A stretch of 64,000 nt of DNA from Bin80 sp964291275 (GCA_964291275.2 OZ219799.1:1674001-1738000); one strand, 5' to 3'; numbered from the stretch's first letter, positions 7,547-17,743 are shown. A program made the numbers and translations. The notes: generated by a model from the letters alone, not told the origin.

Positions 7547-10227
7547 TGTAGAATACCACCATTACGATAGTACTCAACTTCGACAGGCGTATCTATACGG
7601 GAGCGTGTAGTGAAGCGTCTTTTTTCTCCTCCTGGGCGTACAGCAGTGACTTCAACGGTTCCCCCTGCTTTTTCCGGGGGGACTAGGCTGTAGGATTCAG
7701 TGCCATCTAGGCCCAGTGTCTCGGCATTCTCACCTTTTAAGAATTCCAGAGGCAGCACCCCCATACCAATTAGATTGGAGCGGTGAATACGTTCAAAACT
7801 CTCGACGATCACTGCTCTGACTCCTAAGAGGATTGTCCCCTTGGCAGCCCAGTCCCGGCTCGATCCCATACCGTAGTCTTTACCACCAAGGACGATCAAA
7901 GGCACGCCCGCCTCCTGGTAACACATAGACGCGTCGTAGATAGACATGACCTCATCATTGTTGATGAAACAACGGGTTATGCCGCCTTCAGTGCCGGGTA
8001 CCAATTCGTTCTTGATGCGAATATTGCCGAAAGTGCCTCGCATCATGACCTCATGATTACCGCGCCTAGACCCAAATGAGTTAAAATTACGCAGGGTTAC
8101 ATCATTGGAGCTCAGGTAGAGACCAGCAGGGGATTCTTTAGGAATAGCACCTGCTGGTGAGATATGATCCGTTGTTGTTGAATCTCCCAGCTTAGCCAGT
8201 ACACGGGCATTTTGAATGGGAGTCGTTTCTGGTGCCTCGTGTGTTAGACCAACGAAGAATGGAGGCTCTTGTATGTAAGTGGATTCATCGCTCCATTCGT
8301 ACTGAGATCCGCTGGGAATCTCGATGGCGTTCCATGTTTCGTTGGACGTCTCTATACCACCATATTCCTCGAGGAACAATTCCGGAGTTATTGAGGCTTC
8401 AACGGCTTCGGAAATTTCTTCGGTGGTTGGCCAAATATCCCGCAGATACACGTCATTGCCTGCGAGATCTTTGCCAAGTGGTTCGCTGGTAAGATCAATA
8501 TCTACGGTACCTGCCAGTGCATACGCAACTACGAGTGGAGGCGACGCGAGATAATTTGCTTGTACAAGCGCATGAATACGGCCTTCAAAGTTGCGGTTAC
8601 CGCTTAGCACCCCTGCGACTACAAGATCGCCTTGGCGAACTGCATTGCTCACCGCCTCCGGTAGGGGACCGGAATTACCGATACAAGTAGTACAACCATA
8701 ACCGACCAAGTCAAAACCTAATTGAGCCAAATACGGCATCAGGTTGGCATTGTGGAGATATTCGGTTACTACACGTGATCCTGGTGCCAAACTGGTCTTA
8801 ACGTAAGGTGCTGTTTCTAGTCCGCGTTCGACCGCTTTTTTGGCTACGAGGCCTGCACCAATCATTACGCTCGGGTTGCTGGTGTTCGTGCAACTGGTGA
8901 TAGCTGCAATTGCAACATCTCCGTTACCCAATGGATCTGGAAAGTCAGACGTTTCGACTGCACGCTCCAATTCAGATTCCTGCCGCCCAAATCCTTGTGG
9001 TCCAGCGGGCGCGGCAAATGACTTACGGAATGATCGGCCCAGGCTGGGGATCGGAATGCGATCCTGTGGTCGTTTTGGTCCGGCAACACTTGGAACCACA
9101 TCGCCCAAGTCTAATGTCAGAACATCCAGATATTCTGGTTCGGGTGTATCAGGAGTTAGAAACAGCCCCTGGTCTTTTGTGAATCGTTCAACTAGCGCGA
9201 TTAATCCACTATCCCGTCCTGTGCGTCGCAGGTACCCGAGCGTAATCTCATCAACCGGGAAGAAGCCCATCGTCGCGCCGTACTCGGGGGACATATTGCT
9301 GATCGTAGCACGATCAGGCACCGAAAGTGCTTGAATACCTGGACCAAAAAATTCAACAAACCGCCCCACGACACCGTAGGAGCGAAGCATTTGTGTAACT
9401 GTGAGTACCATATCGGTAGCAGTAGCCCCTTCGGGTAGTTCACCTGTAAGCCGGAACCCAACCACCTCTGGCATGAGCATATAGATTGGTTGGCCGAGCA
9501 TGACGGCCTCGGCTTCAATTCCGCCAACTCCCCAACCGACAACACCAAGCCCATTGATCATTGTCGTATGGGAATCTGTACCGACCAGAGAGTCAGGGAA
9601 TGCTACGACTTGTCCATCCTCCATTCCGGTCCATACGCAGCGGGCTACGTACTCCAGGTTTACCTGGTGACAGATACCGCTTGCGGGAGGCACTACGTAG
9701 AAGTTATCAAAGGCTTGCTGACCCCAGCGAAGAAACTCGTACCGTTCCCGATTACGTCGAAATTCATGATCGGAGTTTAGTTGCAGTGCTTCTGGAATTC
9801 CATAGTAATCCACCTGAACGCTGTGGTCTATTATGAGGTGTACAGGTACACGCGGATTAATCGCCGAGGGATTGCCGCCTGCACGTGCCATGGCACTGCG
9901 CATGGCGGCAAGGTCTACAACCGCGGGCACACCGGTAAAGTCTTGCAACAGTACACGTGCCGGTGAGAAAGGCACTTCTGCGCGTAAGGGAGCTTTTGGA
10001 TTATATCTTGCTAATTGCTCAACATTCTCTGGTGTAACGGTAAATCCGTCGCAGCCGCGCAGTACGGCTTCCAGCATTACCCGAATAGCGTACGGGAGTC
10101 GGTCAAGAGAGTAACCCGACACATCAAGTGAGTCGAGACGATACATCAAAGCTGGCCCTTGCGGGGTTTCGAAGGATGTTCGCGTCCCGAAATAATCTGT
10201 TTTTCTGGTTTGGACCGTTGTGCTCAT
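7513..10227 (-). CDS. acnA: Aconitate hydratase A
   Basis: 904-residue aconitase of the AcnA/IRP type, isomerising citrate to isocitrate in the TCA cycle with a [4Fe-4S] cluster in the cytoplasm. The cluster cysteines are visible in AAITSCTNTSNPSVM and GYGCTTCIGNSGPLPEAV. Other signatures are GTDSHTTMINGLGVVGWGVG near residue 215 and the swivelling C-terminal domain with YGMGSSRDWAAKG near residue 780. Length is typical for AcnA. It converges on hyuB and is read away from the DUF488 pair across a 309-bp divergent spacer. It complements the 2-oxoglutarate dehydrogenase at 56433-60068 in the same cycle. Confidence 0.96.
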   Translation of the reverse strand: MSTTVQTRKTDYFGTRTSFETPQGPALMYRLDSLDVSGYSLDRLPYAIRVMLEAVLRGCDGFTVTPENVEQLARYNPKAPLRAEVPFSPARVLLQDFTGVPAVVDLAAMRSAMARAGGNPSAINPRVPVHLIIDHSVQVDYYGIPEALQLNSDHEFRRNRERYEFLRWGQQAFDNFYVVPPASGICHQVNLEYVARCVWTGMEDGQVVAFPDSLVGTDSHTTMINGLGVVGWGVGGIEAEAVMLGQPIYMLMPEVVGFRLTGELPEGATATDMVLTVTQMLRSYGVVGRFVEFFGPGIQALSVPDRATISNMSPEYGATMGFFPVDEITLGYLRRTGRDSGLIALVERFTKDQGLFLTPDTPEPEYLDVLTLDLGDVVPSVAGPKRPQDRIPIPSLGRSFRKSFAAPAGPQGFGRQESELERAVETSDFPDPLGNGDVAIAAITSCTNTSNPSVMIGAGLVAKKAVERGLETAPYVKTSLAPGSRVVTEYLHNANLMPYLAQLGFDLVGYGCTTCIGNSGPLPEAVSNAVRQGDLVVAGVLSGNRNFEGRIHALVQANYLASPPLVVAYALAGTVDIDLTSEPLGKDLAGNDVYLRDIWPTTEEISEAVEASITPELFLEEYGGIETSNETWNAIEIPSGSQYEWSDESTYIQEPPFFVGLTHEAPETTPIQNARVLAKLGDSTTTDHISPAGAIPKESPAGLYLSSNDVTLRNFNSFGSRRGNHEVMMRGTFGNIRIKNELVPGTEGGITRCFINNDEVMSIYDASMCYQEAGVPLIVLGGKDYGMGSSRDWAAKGTILLGVRAVIVESFERIHRSNLIGMGVLPLEFLKGENAETLGLDGTESYSLVPPEKAGGTVEVTAVRPGGEKRRFTTRSRIDTPVEVEYYRNGGILHYVLREFLAEE

Positions 10228-10536
10228 ATTTTGTATTCAGTGGTTACCACTTGAAGGGGGCAGGTGAACGATTTTCGAGCCCCATTGTTTGGCACGCGTT
10301 CCTCCTGTGGCCTGGATTATGCATGTGGTATGGATTATGCGAATCACTGAAAATCCTGGGGACAGTATCTACATTGGATCCGGTATGCTCCGAGTGATTA
10401 TGTTTTATCTTGAATCAGTACGACCGGACACCTTCGTCAGAATAGAATAGATTCTGGCTCTCCGGACCAGATGTTTACGGCGTAATGCTTCTACCTGTAT
10501 ACCAGTTTATTGATAATTCCATGGATCTCTGATCTG
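10228..10536. other. Divergent spacer between acnA and the DUF488 pair
   Basis: About 310 bp without a convincing gene. It must contain the promoters for acnA (leftward) and the DUF488 unit (rightward). A short imperfect direct repeat, GGATTATGC, occurs at 10314-10322 and 10332-10340. No clear promoter box of either the sigma-70 or the Bacteroidota TTTG/TAnnTTTG type could be assigned with confidence. Confidence 0.4.
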
Positions 10537-11403
10537 ATGTTTACAAGAGAAAAAATTATTCTGAAACTGTTGAATCAGCTACAGCAGCCAGTATCCAAGA
10601 CCGTATTCGTCAAGCTTGTATTCCTTCTCCGACATGAAACTTCACTGAGGAATATGTCAAGCTTTTACGACTTCGTTCCGTACAAATATGGTCCGTTTTC
10701 TTTCACCTTATACCGCGAATTGGAGCGGCTGAAGAGCAATGGATACGTTAGAGAAGTTGAGGGTAAATTGGAACCATTGCCATTAGTTGCTTCTGCGGGA
10801 CAACTGGCCCCTTTGGGTAAAGCCGCTGTGCGCCACGTTGTTGGAAATTATGGAAACACTAGTAGAGAAGCAATTTTGGTAGATGTTTACAGGCGGTATC
10901 CCTGGTTTGCTCTCAATAGCGAATTACCCCAGCGAAATTTTGCATCCATTGAACCTCCTTTGAAGGCACCGCCCGCTGTGTACACATCGGGGTATGAGGG
11001 AATGTCAGTTGAGGCATTCTTCAACCGGTTGCTTAAGCAGGGAATTCGTTTGCTAATTGATGTGAGAGCCAACCCGGTTTCGCGTAAATACGGGTTCGCA
11101 GGCTCCCGCCTACGCCAATTTTGTGAACGACTGGGACTCTCATATCGGCATGAGCCTAGCGTGGGGATACCCCGAGAGGCAAGGTCCGAACTTAATGATT
11201 TGGCCTCGTACCGCCGTCTGTTTCGTCACTACGAGGAGTCTATTCTCTCTGCGCAACTCAAGAAAATAGCCGAATTGGGTGGGATAATGACTGTAATTCC
11301 GTCCGTTCTCGTATGCTTTGAAAAAGATGTTGAGCGATGTCACCGAGGATGTCTGGCACCTTACATTGCACGCGAATCCGGCCTAAAAGTAATTCATCTA
11401 TGA
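10537..11403 (+). CDS. DUF488 protein with an N-terminal winged-helix/Panacea-like domain
   Basis: 288 residues in two parts. Residues 1 to about 100 (start MFTREKIILKLLNQLQQPVS, with YKYGPFSFTLYRELERL near residue 50) resemble the helical domain of Panacea/SocA-like or winged-helix regulatory proteins. From about residue 145 a DUF488 domain begins with YTSGYEGMSVEAFFNRLL and IDVRANPVSRKYGFA and ends with the diagnostic CFEKDVERCHRGCLA. DUF488 has no settled biochemical function; its Cys/His/Arg-rich end suggests a catalytic or metal site. ATG 10537 fits the domain start better than a TTG at 10510. The stop overlaps the next start as ATGA (11400-11403), so the two proteins are likely co-translated partners. 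That partner is broken by an IS, so this protein is now orphaned. Confidence 0.7.
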   Translation: MFTREKIILKLLNQLQQPVSKTVFVKLVFLLRHETSLRNMSSFYDFVPYKYGPFSFTLYRELERLKSNGYVREVEGKLEPLPLVASAGQLAPLGKAAVRHVVGNYGNTSREAILVDVYRRYPWFALNSELPQRNFASIEPPLKAPPAVYTSGYEGMSVEAFFNRLLKQGIRLLIDVRANPVSRKYGFAGSRLRQFCERLGLSYRHEPSVGIPREARSELNDLASYRRLFRHYEESILSAQLKKIAELGGIMTVIPSVLVCFEKDVERCHRGCLAPYIARESGLKVIHL

Positions 11404-11584
11404 TCCAATCTACCCCTGAGAAAAGCAAACTTCGTGTTCTAATCACTGTGAAGACGTACCCTATCCCCTCTTCAAAGTACGACGAACTGGTCTGCACTGC
11501 CGGAGTGACTGAGACAGGCGACTTTGTACGTCTCTACCCGATTAATTTTCGAGATTTACCATACTATCAGAAGTTTAAAAAATA

Positions 11585-12985
11585 GGGGCTTCCGTTTTTC
11601 AAGTGGGTTCGGAGTCAGAATCAGGGTAAGCAACTATTAGATAGCTATAGATTCAGAGTGGATGTCTTTGTTTATTTTGGATCTGTTTTTGGCACAAATC
11701 AAATTTTTCATCAGCAATGAATGTACGTATTCAAGATATCAATCGATTGATAGGGATCCAATCTCCGTGGGAGGTATCGGAGATCAAACAAGATGACGCG
11801 GCGCAGTTGGCCGAGATCCATGTAACCTGTTCGGAGGGTTCGGTTCTTCGGTGTCCTGCGTGTAACAAAGTTTGCCCGGGTTACGATCATCGTCGCAGGC
11901 AATGGCGCCATACGGATATTTGCGAGTATCGGACGACGGTGGTTGCGGAAGTTCCTCGGGTGGAATGTTCGGAGCATGGGATCAAGACGGTTTCGGTACC
12001 CTGGGCGGATGAGCGCGTGCGTTTTACAATGGCTTTTGAAGCGAAGGTTATTGACTGGTTGCAGGATGCAACCAGTATTTCGACGGTGGCCTCCCGTCTG
12101 GGCGTCAGTTGGACGATGATCGCCAACATCATGGATCGCTCGGTAAAGCGAGGACTCGCCCGTAAAGAGACGCAACCGGTTCCCCATATATGTGTGGACG
12201 AGACCTCGTACAAAAAGGGTCATAAGTATATCACGGTGGTTTCGGATTCCCAGACGGGCACGGTGCTGTTTGTTAAGGAAAAACGCACGCATACGAGTCT
12301 GGATGCCTATTATGAGGACTGTTCGGCTGAGCAACTGGAAGCGATCGAGAGTGTGAGCATGGATATGTGGCCCGCCTATATTAAGTCCACGAAAAAACAT
12401 GTTCCAGATGCGGAATCCAAGATTGCATTTGATCGTTTTCATGTGGCGAAAAAGATTTCAGAGGGGGTGGATAAAGTCCGTCGGCAGGAGAACCGAGAAT
12501 TGCGGAAAGCGGGCATTGATGATCTCGTCGGAACCAAGTACGACTGGCTCACCAATCAGAAGAATATGTCTGCCCGACAAAAGAAACGATTCCAGCAATT
12601 AAAGAAAAGTTCGCTGAAAACGGCGCGTGCATGGGCCATCAAGGAATTGTCCCAGAAATTATGGCACTATGTCAGTCGTACCTGGGCACTCAAGGGCTGG
12701 AAGCGCTGGTTATCCTGGGCCATGCGTTGTCGACTTGAACCCATGAAAAAAGCCGCCAAGACGGTTAAGAATCATCTATGGGGAATCATAAATTCGATCG
12801 TTCTAAAAGTTAGTAATGGCCCAGCTGAAAGCATAAATAGCCGCATCAAAACCATTAAAGTTCGTGCGCGTGGATTCCGAAACACAAAGCGGTTTGCCAA
12901 TGCAATTTACTTCTATCTCGGAGGACTGGATCTGTACCCCGAAGGCTTCCAAAAACAGGCTCCCCACTCATAAAAGTGAAGAGCC
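11585..12985 (+). mobile_element. ISL3-family element B, copy 1, with 8-bp target duplication
   Basis: 1401 bp. The left end GGGGCTTCCGTTTTTCAAGT and the right end, read on the minus strand as GGCTCTTCACTTTTATGAGT, form imperfect inverted repeats of about 23 bp. AAAAAATA at 11577-11584 is repeated exactly at 12986-12993. A leader of about 130 bp precedes the transposase. The element splits the second gene of the DUF488 unit after codon 61. Copies 2 (17889-19294) and 3 (43867-48289, itself broken) share the same ends. Confidence 0.95.
11717..12973 (+). CDS. ISL3-family transposase, element B copy 1
   Basis: Complete 418-residue ISL3 transposase. It shows the CPAC zinc-ribbon cysteines, SRLGVSWTMIANIMDRSVKR (helix-turn-helix), CVDETSYKKGH and SVSMDMWPAY (first two catalytic Asp regions) and GPAESINSR (catalytic Glu). 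It starts at ATG 11717 (MNVRIQDINRLIG), 130 bp inside the left end, and stops 12 bp before the right end. It is very similar to the copies at 18026-19282 and 46550-43879. No inactivating change was seen, so it could supply transposase for all three B copies. Confidence 0.95.
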   Translation: MNVRIQDINRLIGIQSPWEVSEIKQDDAAQLAEIHVTCSEGSVLRCPACNKVCPGYDHRRRQWRHTDICEYRTTVVAEVPRVECSEHGIKTVSVPWADERVRFTMAFEAKVIDWLQDATSISTVASRLGVSWTMIANIMDRSVKRGLARKETQPVPHICVDETSYKKGHKYITVVSDSQTGTVLFVKEKRTHTSLDAYYEDCSAEQLEAIESVSMDMWPAYIKSTKKHVPDAESKIAFDRFHVAKKISEGVDKVRRQENRELRKAGIDDLVGTKYDWLTNQKNMSARQKKRFQQLKKSSLKTARAWAIKELSQKLWHYVSRTWALKGWKRWLSWAMRCRLEPMKKAAKTVKNHLWGIINSIVLKVSNGPAESINSRIKTIKVRARGFRNTKRFANAIYFYLGGLDLYPEGFQKQAPHS

Positions 12986-13639
12986 AAAAAATACCAGTGG
13001 ATTGAGGTGAAAGCTTCAAGACATACTGGGCGCGATCAACGGAAGGAGAGCTATCGGCCGGACAGCGAGTCAATCAGTATCTGTGGAGATCCCATAAAAC
13101 CAAATCCCGGTAACTGGCGCAGTCGAAGTTTGTATGTACTGAAGAACAAAGCAAAGTCAATGGAAGATCTCTGGGAACGCCAGAAATCTGACAAGACATC
13201 TCTTGGAATCTTCAAACCCAAGAAGGTTTCTGATCTGGTCATCCAGCCCGATAGTTCAGAATGGAAACCAAACTTTCTCGCAAAACTCGGGCAGCAAAGA
13301 ATATGGGAGAATCGCACGAACAGCTTGGTGCCGCCACGCAAGGTACCCTTCAAATTCAAGTATAGGTTCAATTTCAATGATGAAAATTGCAATGGACACA
13401 ATATGAGCATTGTTGATTGGGAAGTCGGAGCCCTGTTTTGGAGAATGGTGGATGAAGGGATGCCCCCCGAGAGTGCTGCAGAAGAAGTGAAACGAAAATT
13501 CTTAAAAAACCTTTGCGGAGATGACAAGGATACTCATTTCTTCGTGGGGACGGTTCTCGCTTATCCCGAAAGTTGGATTATCCTTGGAGTCTATTACCCA
13601 AAAGTCGAACCCCCAAGCCTTTTTGATGAATTCATGTAG

Positions 13640-14289
13640 TCTCTCTGTGGAATCCTTGATTGGCCAATGCGGGTCTTAATGATCATTCTCTCCTGATTGA
13701 TCACCTTGGCATTCCCAGACTGTACCTCATAGCGGAAAAGAGTTCTAGATGATCGTCCAATTGGAATTGCGATCTATTTCCTAGGCCTCCGGAGTTCCTT
13801 TGGTGACGACGAATCAGTATTGATTCATCATATTCATATCCACTGACCTCACTGAGGTACGGCGATTCACCAACCACGAGCCGACACGAGACTTCAACCA
13901 AAATCGTTTAACTTCCCTGTCCTCGGCCAATTATTCGACCACATCTTGGTGTTCCTACAGATGAAAAGAATTTCCGTAACAACAAGTTGTTACTTATGGA
14001 CACAATTCCCATAATTATGTATTCCCATTGTTTTGCCGAGATGTCTGCGGAGGTTTTCTTTGTCAGAGGAGTCTGTTGGGTGCGGGTTAAGTTGTAGTCG
14101 GTGACACATGTGGCAGACAGCGTTTCATTAGCTCACGCTGTCCAGGTGATCGCTTTGGTATCATGTCCCAGCGGAGGGAGTACGTGAAGCCTGGGGAAGG
14201 TGCTCTATGTTTCTCACACCGGATAGACAATTGCTCGTGCGTAAGGACCTTAAAGCAGCTATGATCGTACATATGCGTCGATTTCCAAG
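13640..14289. other. 650-bp region without a supported gene
   Basis: This lies between the DUF488 unit and tRNA-Ala. Short frames exist on both strands (for example 66 codons at 13901-13701 on the minus strand), but none has a recognisable domain or a supporting neighbour. It may hold decayed gene remnants left after the IS insertion next door. No repeat, hairpin with a T-tract or second tRNA was found. Confidence 0.5.
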
Positions 14290-14362
14290 GGGGCTATAGC
14301 TCAGTTGGTAGAGCGCCTGAATCGCACTCAGGAGGTCAGCGGTTCGACTCCGCTTAGCTCCA
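14290..14362 (+). tRNA. tRNA-Ala (anticodon CGC)
   Basis: A full cloverleaf can be drawn. The acceptor GGGGCTA pairs with TAGCTCC and includes the G3:U70 wobble that marks tRNA-Ala. The D-arm is AGCTCAGTTGGTAGAGC. The anticodon stem CCTGA/TCAGG encloses loop ATCGCAC with anticodon CGC at positions 34-36, reading GCG codons. The T-arm contains GGTTCGACTCC. The discriminator base is A and no CCA is encoded after it. It stands alone, downstream of the DUF488 region. Confidence 0.93.
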
Positions 14363-14698
14363 CGTCGCCTCCCTATCCACGTTCACCTGGGTAGCGTCAG
14401 CCTGTTCTTGGGCAACCACCCGTGCAGGATGTGTGCTGCTTCCTTGCTTCCGGTATTCAGAGCTTGGCAACCATCTCATACAGTCTGGGACAGAGGTGGT
14501 GACCGAACGACATTGAGTTCCCAAAACTCCCGTTCATCAGACGATATTCAAACGTGTCCGACCAGAAGCAGCAGATGGTTGAGAGTGCAAATAAACCCCG
14601 ACTGGGTAACCTCCCATCCTTTGATATCTTTTCGTCCACTAGAATCTTGTAGATTTACTTGCGCGTATCTTTTGCTTCAATACAGCGGGTATCCCCAG
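14363..14698. other. Leader region upstream of the BNR-repeat exoprotein
   Basis: 336 bp between tRNA-Ala and the gene at 14699. The exoprotein frame stays open back to 14408, but the extra 97 codons show no domain and would bury the signal peptide, so I treat the stretch as non-coding. It should contain the promoter. No clear box was identified. Confidence 0.5.
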
Positions 14699-17600
14699 AT
14701 GTTATATTACTACACACTTCGGGTTGCGTTAGGACTTTTAATGCTAGTCTTTTTCAGGCCCACAGCAGGATCTGCACAGCCTTATGACACCACTTATTAT
14801 AACGCACTGGAGTTTCGCAGTGTAGGGCCTTACAGAGGTGGTCGCTCGGCGACTGTTACAGGAATTCCAGGGCAGCCCATGAAAGCATACTTCGGTGCAA
14901 CTGGCGGAGGGGTCTGGAAATCTACAACGGGAGGATCTTCCTGGGAAAATATATCAGATGGCTACTTTGGGGGGAGCATTGGCGCAGTTGCAGTCAGTAC
15001 ATGGGATCCCAATGTCATTTATGTCGGCGGTGGAGAAAAGACTGTGCGTGGGAATGTATCACACGGCTATGGTATATACAAATCACTTGATGCCGGCCGT
15101 ACGTGGGAGCATAAAGGGCTCTCTGACAGCCACCGGATTCCACGAATTCGTATTCATCCCCGCAATCCAGATCACGTATATGCTGCAGTGATGGGTCACT
15201 TGTCCGGCCCAAACGATGAACGTGGCATTTACAGATCAATGGATGGGGGGGAGTCCTGGGAAAAGATTTTGTTTATCAGTGACGAAGTAGGATTTGTGGA
15301 TCTTGTGATGGATCCAACAAATCCGAGAGTTCTGTACGCCAGTGCTTGGCGTGTTATCCGAACACCATATAGCCTGGAAAGTGGTGGTGAGGGTAGTGGG
15401 ATATGGAAATCCACCGATGGAGGTGACACATGGGAAGAGGTTACCGGACAGGATAATGGCTTGCCAAGTGGTACACTTGGAATCAGTGGTATTGCTATTT
15501 CCCCGGTAAACGCGGATAGAATATGGGTCATCATTGAGGCCGCCGAAGGCGGCGTATTCCGGTCTGATAATGGGGGCGAAACGTGGCGTAAGATCAATGA
15601 CGACCGCAATCTGCGGCAGCGTGCCTGGTATTACACGCGTATTTACGCAGACACAGCTAGCGAGGATGTGGTTTATGTCCTTAACGTTCAGTTTTGGCGA
15701 TCAAAAGATGGAGGCAGTACTTACTCAAGTATCTCTACACCTCACGGAGATCATCACGACCTGTGGATCGATCCTGATGACTCCAATCACCTCATTATTG
15801 CTGATGATGGTGGTGCACAGGTAAGCTTTGATGCCGGGGACAATTGGAGCACATACTACAATCAACCCACAGCTCAATTCTATCGTGTTACGACGGACAA
15901 TCATTTTCCGTATCGCATTTTAGGTGCACAGCAGGATAACTCGACTGTGCGCATACTACATACTTCCAATGGTCGCAATGAACGGGAATGGGAGCCTACC
16001 GCGGGAGGTGAAAGTGGCTGGTTAGCCCCTAAGCCGGATAACCCGCAGATCGTGCACGGAGGATCCTACGGTGGCTATTTGACACGGGTTGATCATGATA
16101 CTGGTGAGCGCCGAGCCGTAAACGTGTATCCCGACAATCCGATGGGGCATGGTGCAGAGGGCATGAAGTATCGATTTCAATGGAATTTCCCCATACTGTT
16201 TTCAATGCACGATTACAACGTGCTTTATGCAGCGGGTAATCACCTCTTCCGCACCACCAACGAAGGGCAATCCTGGGAAATGGTCAGTCCAGACCTAACA
16301 CGTGCAGATTCAACCAAGCTTGGTCCAAGTGGCGGACCTATAACAAAGGACAACACGGGGGTCGAATACTATGCCACTATCTTCACGGTTGCTGAGAGCC
16401 CTCATGATCCCCAGGTCCTCTGGGCTGGGTCTGATGATGGACTCGTTCATATTACCCGTGATGGTGGTGCTACCTGGGAGGACATAACACCGACAGGAAT
16501 GCCGGAGTGGATGCAGATCAATGACTTGGTAGCTCATCCGACAATGGAGGGAGGGGTCTATTTTGCTGGTACGCGCTATAAGCTTGACGACTTTACTCCA
16601 TACATTTACAAGACAACTAGTTATGGTGCAGGCTGGGAGTTGATCGTTGATGGTATCGACAAACAGCACTTTACTCGTGCCATTCAGCCGGATCCAGTGC
16701 GCCCGGGTCTCCTGTGGGCCGGGACAGAATCAGGTTTGTATATCTCCTTTGATGATGGAGAGAACTGGAGCGAATTCCAGCAGAATTTACCAATCGTGCC
16801 GATCACGGATTTGGACTGGAAAGAGAATGATTTGATCGTAGCTACACAAGGGCGCTCGTTCTGGGTCATGGATGATGTGACCCCACTGCATCAGTTGTCC
16901 GATACAGTGGCTTCTAAGTCGATGTGGCTGTACGATTCAGCTCCAATCTGGCGAACCGGAGGAAGTGTTAGTCTACGTTACTGGTTCAGCGAGGCACCGG
17001 ATTCTAGCACCACTAAATTGCGGATTCTTGAATCTGATGGTACGATAATCAAGACCTTTAGCGCGGAAGATGGAGATATTGACGTAGAAGCAGGAATGAA
17101 TGTTTTCAACTGGAATACTCGCTATGAAGATGCTGAGTCATTCTCTGGACTCATCATGTGGTCGGGCAGTGTTCGAGGCCCCAGGGCAGCTCCTGGAACC
17201 TATCGAACACGACTTGTTACGGGGGATGACTCACTGGAAATCACCTTCGAATTACGCAAAGATCCCCGTTCGAACTCAAGTGTAGCCGATTTGCAGGAGC
17301 AATTTGATTTCCTGATTGGGATACGAGATAAGCTTACTGAGACCCATGAGGCGATCAAGGATATTCGAGAATTACGTACTCAGGTTCGAAGAATTACGGC
17401 CAACTTGGATGAGGAGCATGCGGCCATCACGGATTCCGCGAAAGCTCTGATCCAAAAAATTACTGAGATTGAGGAGACACTTTATCAAACGAAAAATCAA
17501 AGCCGTCAGGACCCATTGAACTTCCCGATCCGGTTGAACAATAAATTGGCTGCTGTTGCAGGTAATGCTTCTATTGGAGATTTTCGCCCTACGGATCAGG

Positions 17601-17743
17601 CTGTTGAGGTACGCGACAATATTGTGATGCATATTGATGCAGAGTTGGAGAAATTGCGTTCTGTGCTGGAGACAGACGTTCCCGCCCTTAATGCAATGAT
17701 CCGACAAGCAGACATCCCGGCTATTAGTCCAAGATCAAATTAG
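14699..17743 (+). CDS. Secreted BNR/VPS10-like beta-propeller protein
   Basis: 1014 residues. A signal peptide (hydrophobic LRVALGLLMLVFF then AGSAQ) leads into a protein with many BNR/Asp-box propeller units, for example GGGVWKSTTGGSSWENIS, GIYKSLDAGRTWEHKGL, GIYRSMDGGESWEKI, GIWKSTDGGDTWEEVTG and HITRDGGATWEDITP. The first about 750 residues therefore form one or two seven-bladed or larger propellers of the sortilin/VPS10 type. The last about 250 residues hold an Ig-like stretch and a helical, charged region. Relatives are usually annotated as glycosyl hydrolases, but no catalytic residues can be assigned. No T9SS sorting domain is seen. ATG 14699 was chosen because the signal peptide begins there. 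It is probably periplasmic or surface exposed. Confidence 0.85.
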   Translation: MLYYYTLRVALGLLMLVFFRPTAGSAQPYDTTYYNALEFRSVGPYRGGRSATVTGIPGQPMKAYFGATGGGVWKSTTGGSSWENISDGYFGGSIGAVAVSTWDPNVIYVGGGEKTVRGNVSHGYGIYKSLDAGRTWEHKGLSDSHRIPRIRIHPRNPDHVYAAVMGHLSGPNDERGIYRSMDGGESWEKILFISDEVGFVDLVMDPTNPRVLYASAWRVIRTPYSLESGGEGSGIWKSTDGGDTWEEVTGQDNGLPSGTLGISGIAISPVNADRIWVIIEAAEGGVFRSDNGGETWRKINDDRNLRQRAWYYTRIYADTASEDVVYVLNVQFWRSKDGGSTYSSISTPHGDHHDLWIDPDDSNHLIIADDGGAQVSFDAGDNWSTYYNQPTAQFYRVTTDNHFPYRILGAQQDNSTVRILHTSNGRNEREWEPTAGGESGWLAPKPDNPQIVHGGSYGGYLTRVDHDTGERRAVNVYPDNPMGHGAEGMKYRFQWNFPILFSMHDYNVLYAAGNHLFRTTNEGQSWEMVSPDLTRADSTKLGPSGGPITKDNTGVEYYATIFTVAESPHDPQVLWAGSDDGLVHITRDGGATWEDITPTGMPEWMQINDLVAHPTMEGGVYFAGTRYKLDDFTPYIYKTTSYGAGWELIVDGIDKQHFTRAIQPDPVRPGLLWAGTESGLYISFDDGENWSEFQQNLPIVPITDLDWKENDLIVATQGRSFWVMDDVTPLHQLSDTVASKSMWLYDSAPIWRTGGSVSLRYWFSEAPDSSTTKLRILESDGTIIKTFSAEDGDIDVEAGMNVFNWNTRYEDAESFSGLIMWSGSVRGPRAAPGTYRTRLVTGDDSLEITFELRKDPRSNSSVADLQEQFDFLIGIRDKLTETHEAIKDIRELRTQVRRITANLDEEHAAITDSAKALIQKITEIEETLYQTKNQSRQDPLNFPIRLNNKLAAVAGNASIGDFRPTDQAVEVRDNIVMHIDAELEKLRSVLETDVPALNAMIRQADIPAISPRSN

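Larger units (their letters stand above)
11400..13639 (+). pseudogene. Partner of the DUF488 protein, interrupted by an ISL3 copy
   Basis: A 276-residue protein is restored if element B (11585-12985) and one copy of its 8-bp duplication are removed: 11400-11584 joins 12994-13639, 831 nt with no stop. The junction reads QKFKK then YQWIEVKASRHTG. The N-terminal part (LRVLITVKTYPIPSSKYDEL, then GDFVRLYPINFRDLPYY) looks like a small beta-rich domain. The C-terminal part holds a DWEVGALFWRM helix and a TVLAYPESWIILGVYYP strand. I do not recognise the family. Gene order and the ATGA overlap with the DUF488 gene imply the two worked together. As the sequence stands only a 61-residue N-terminal piece ending at the IS could be made from the native start. 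Confidence 0.8.

Noticed and set aside
13701..13901. 66-codon minus-strand frame upstream of tRNA-Ala
   Set aside because: No domain, no neighbour and no plausible start signal; noted only as possible gene debris.
14408..14698. 97-codon N-terminal extension of the BNR protein
   Set aside because: The extension has no domain and would place the signal peptide in the interior; ATG 14699 fits an exported protein.
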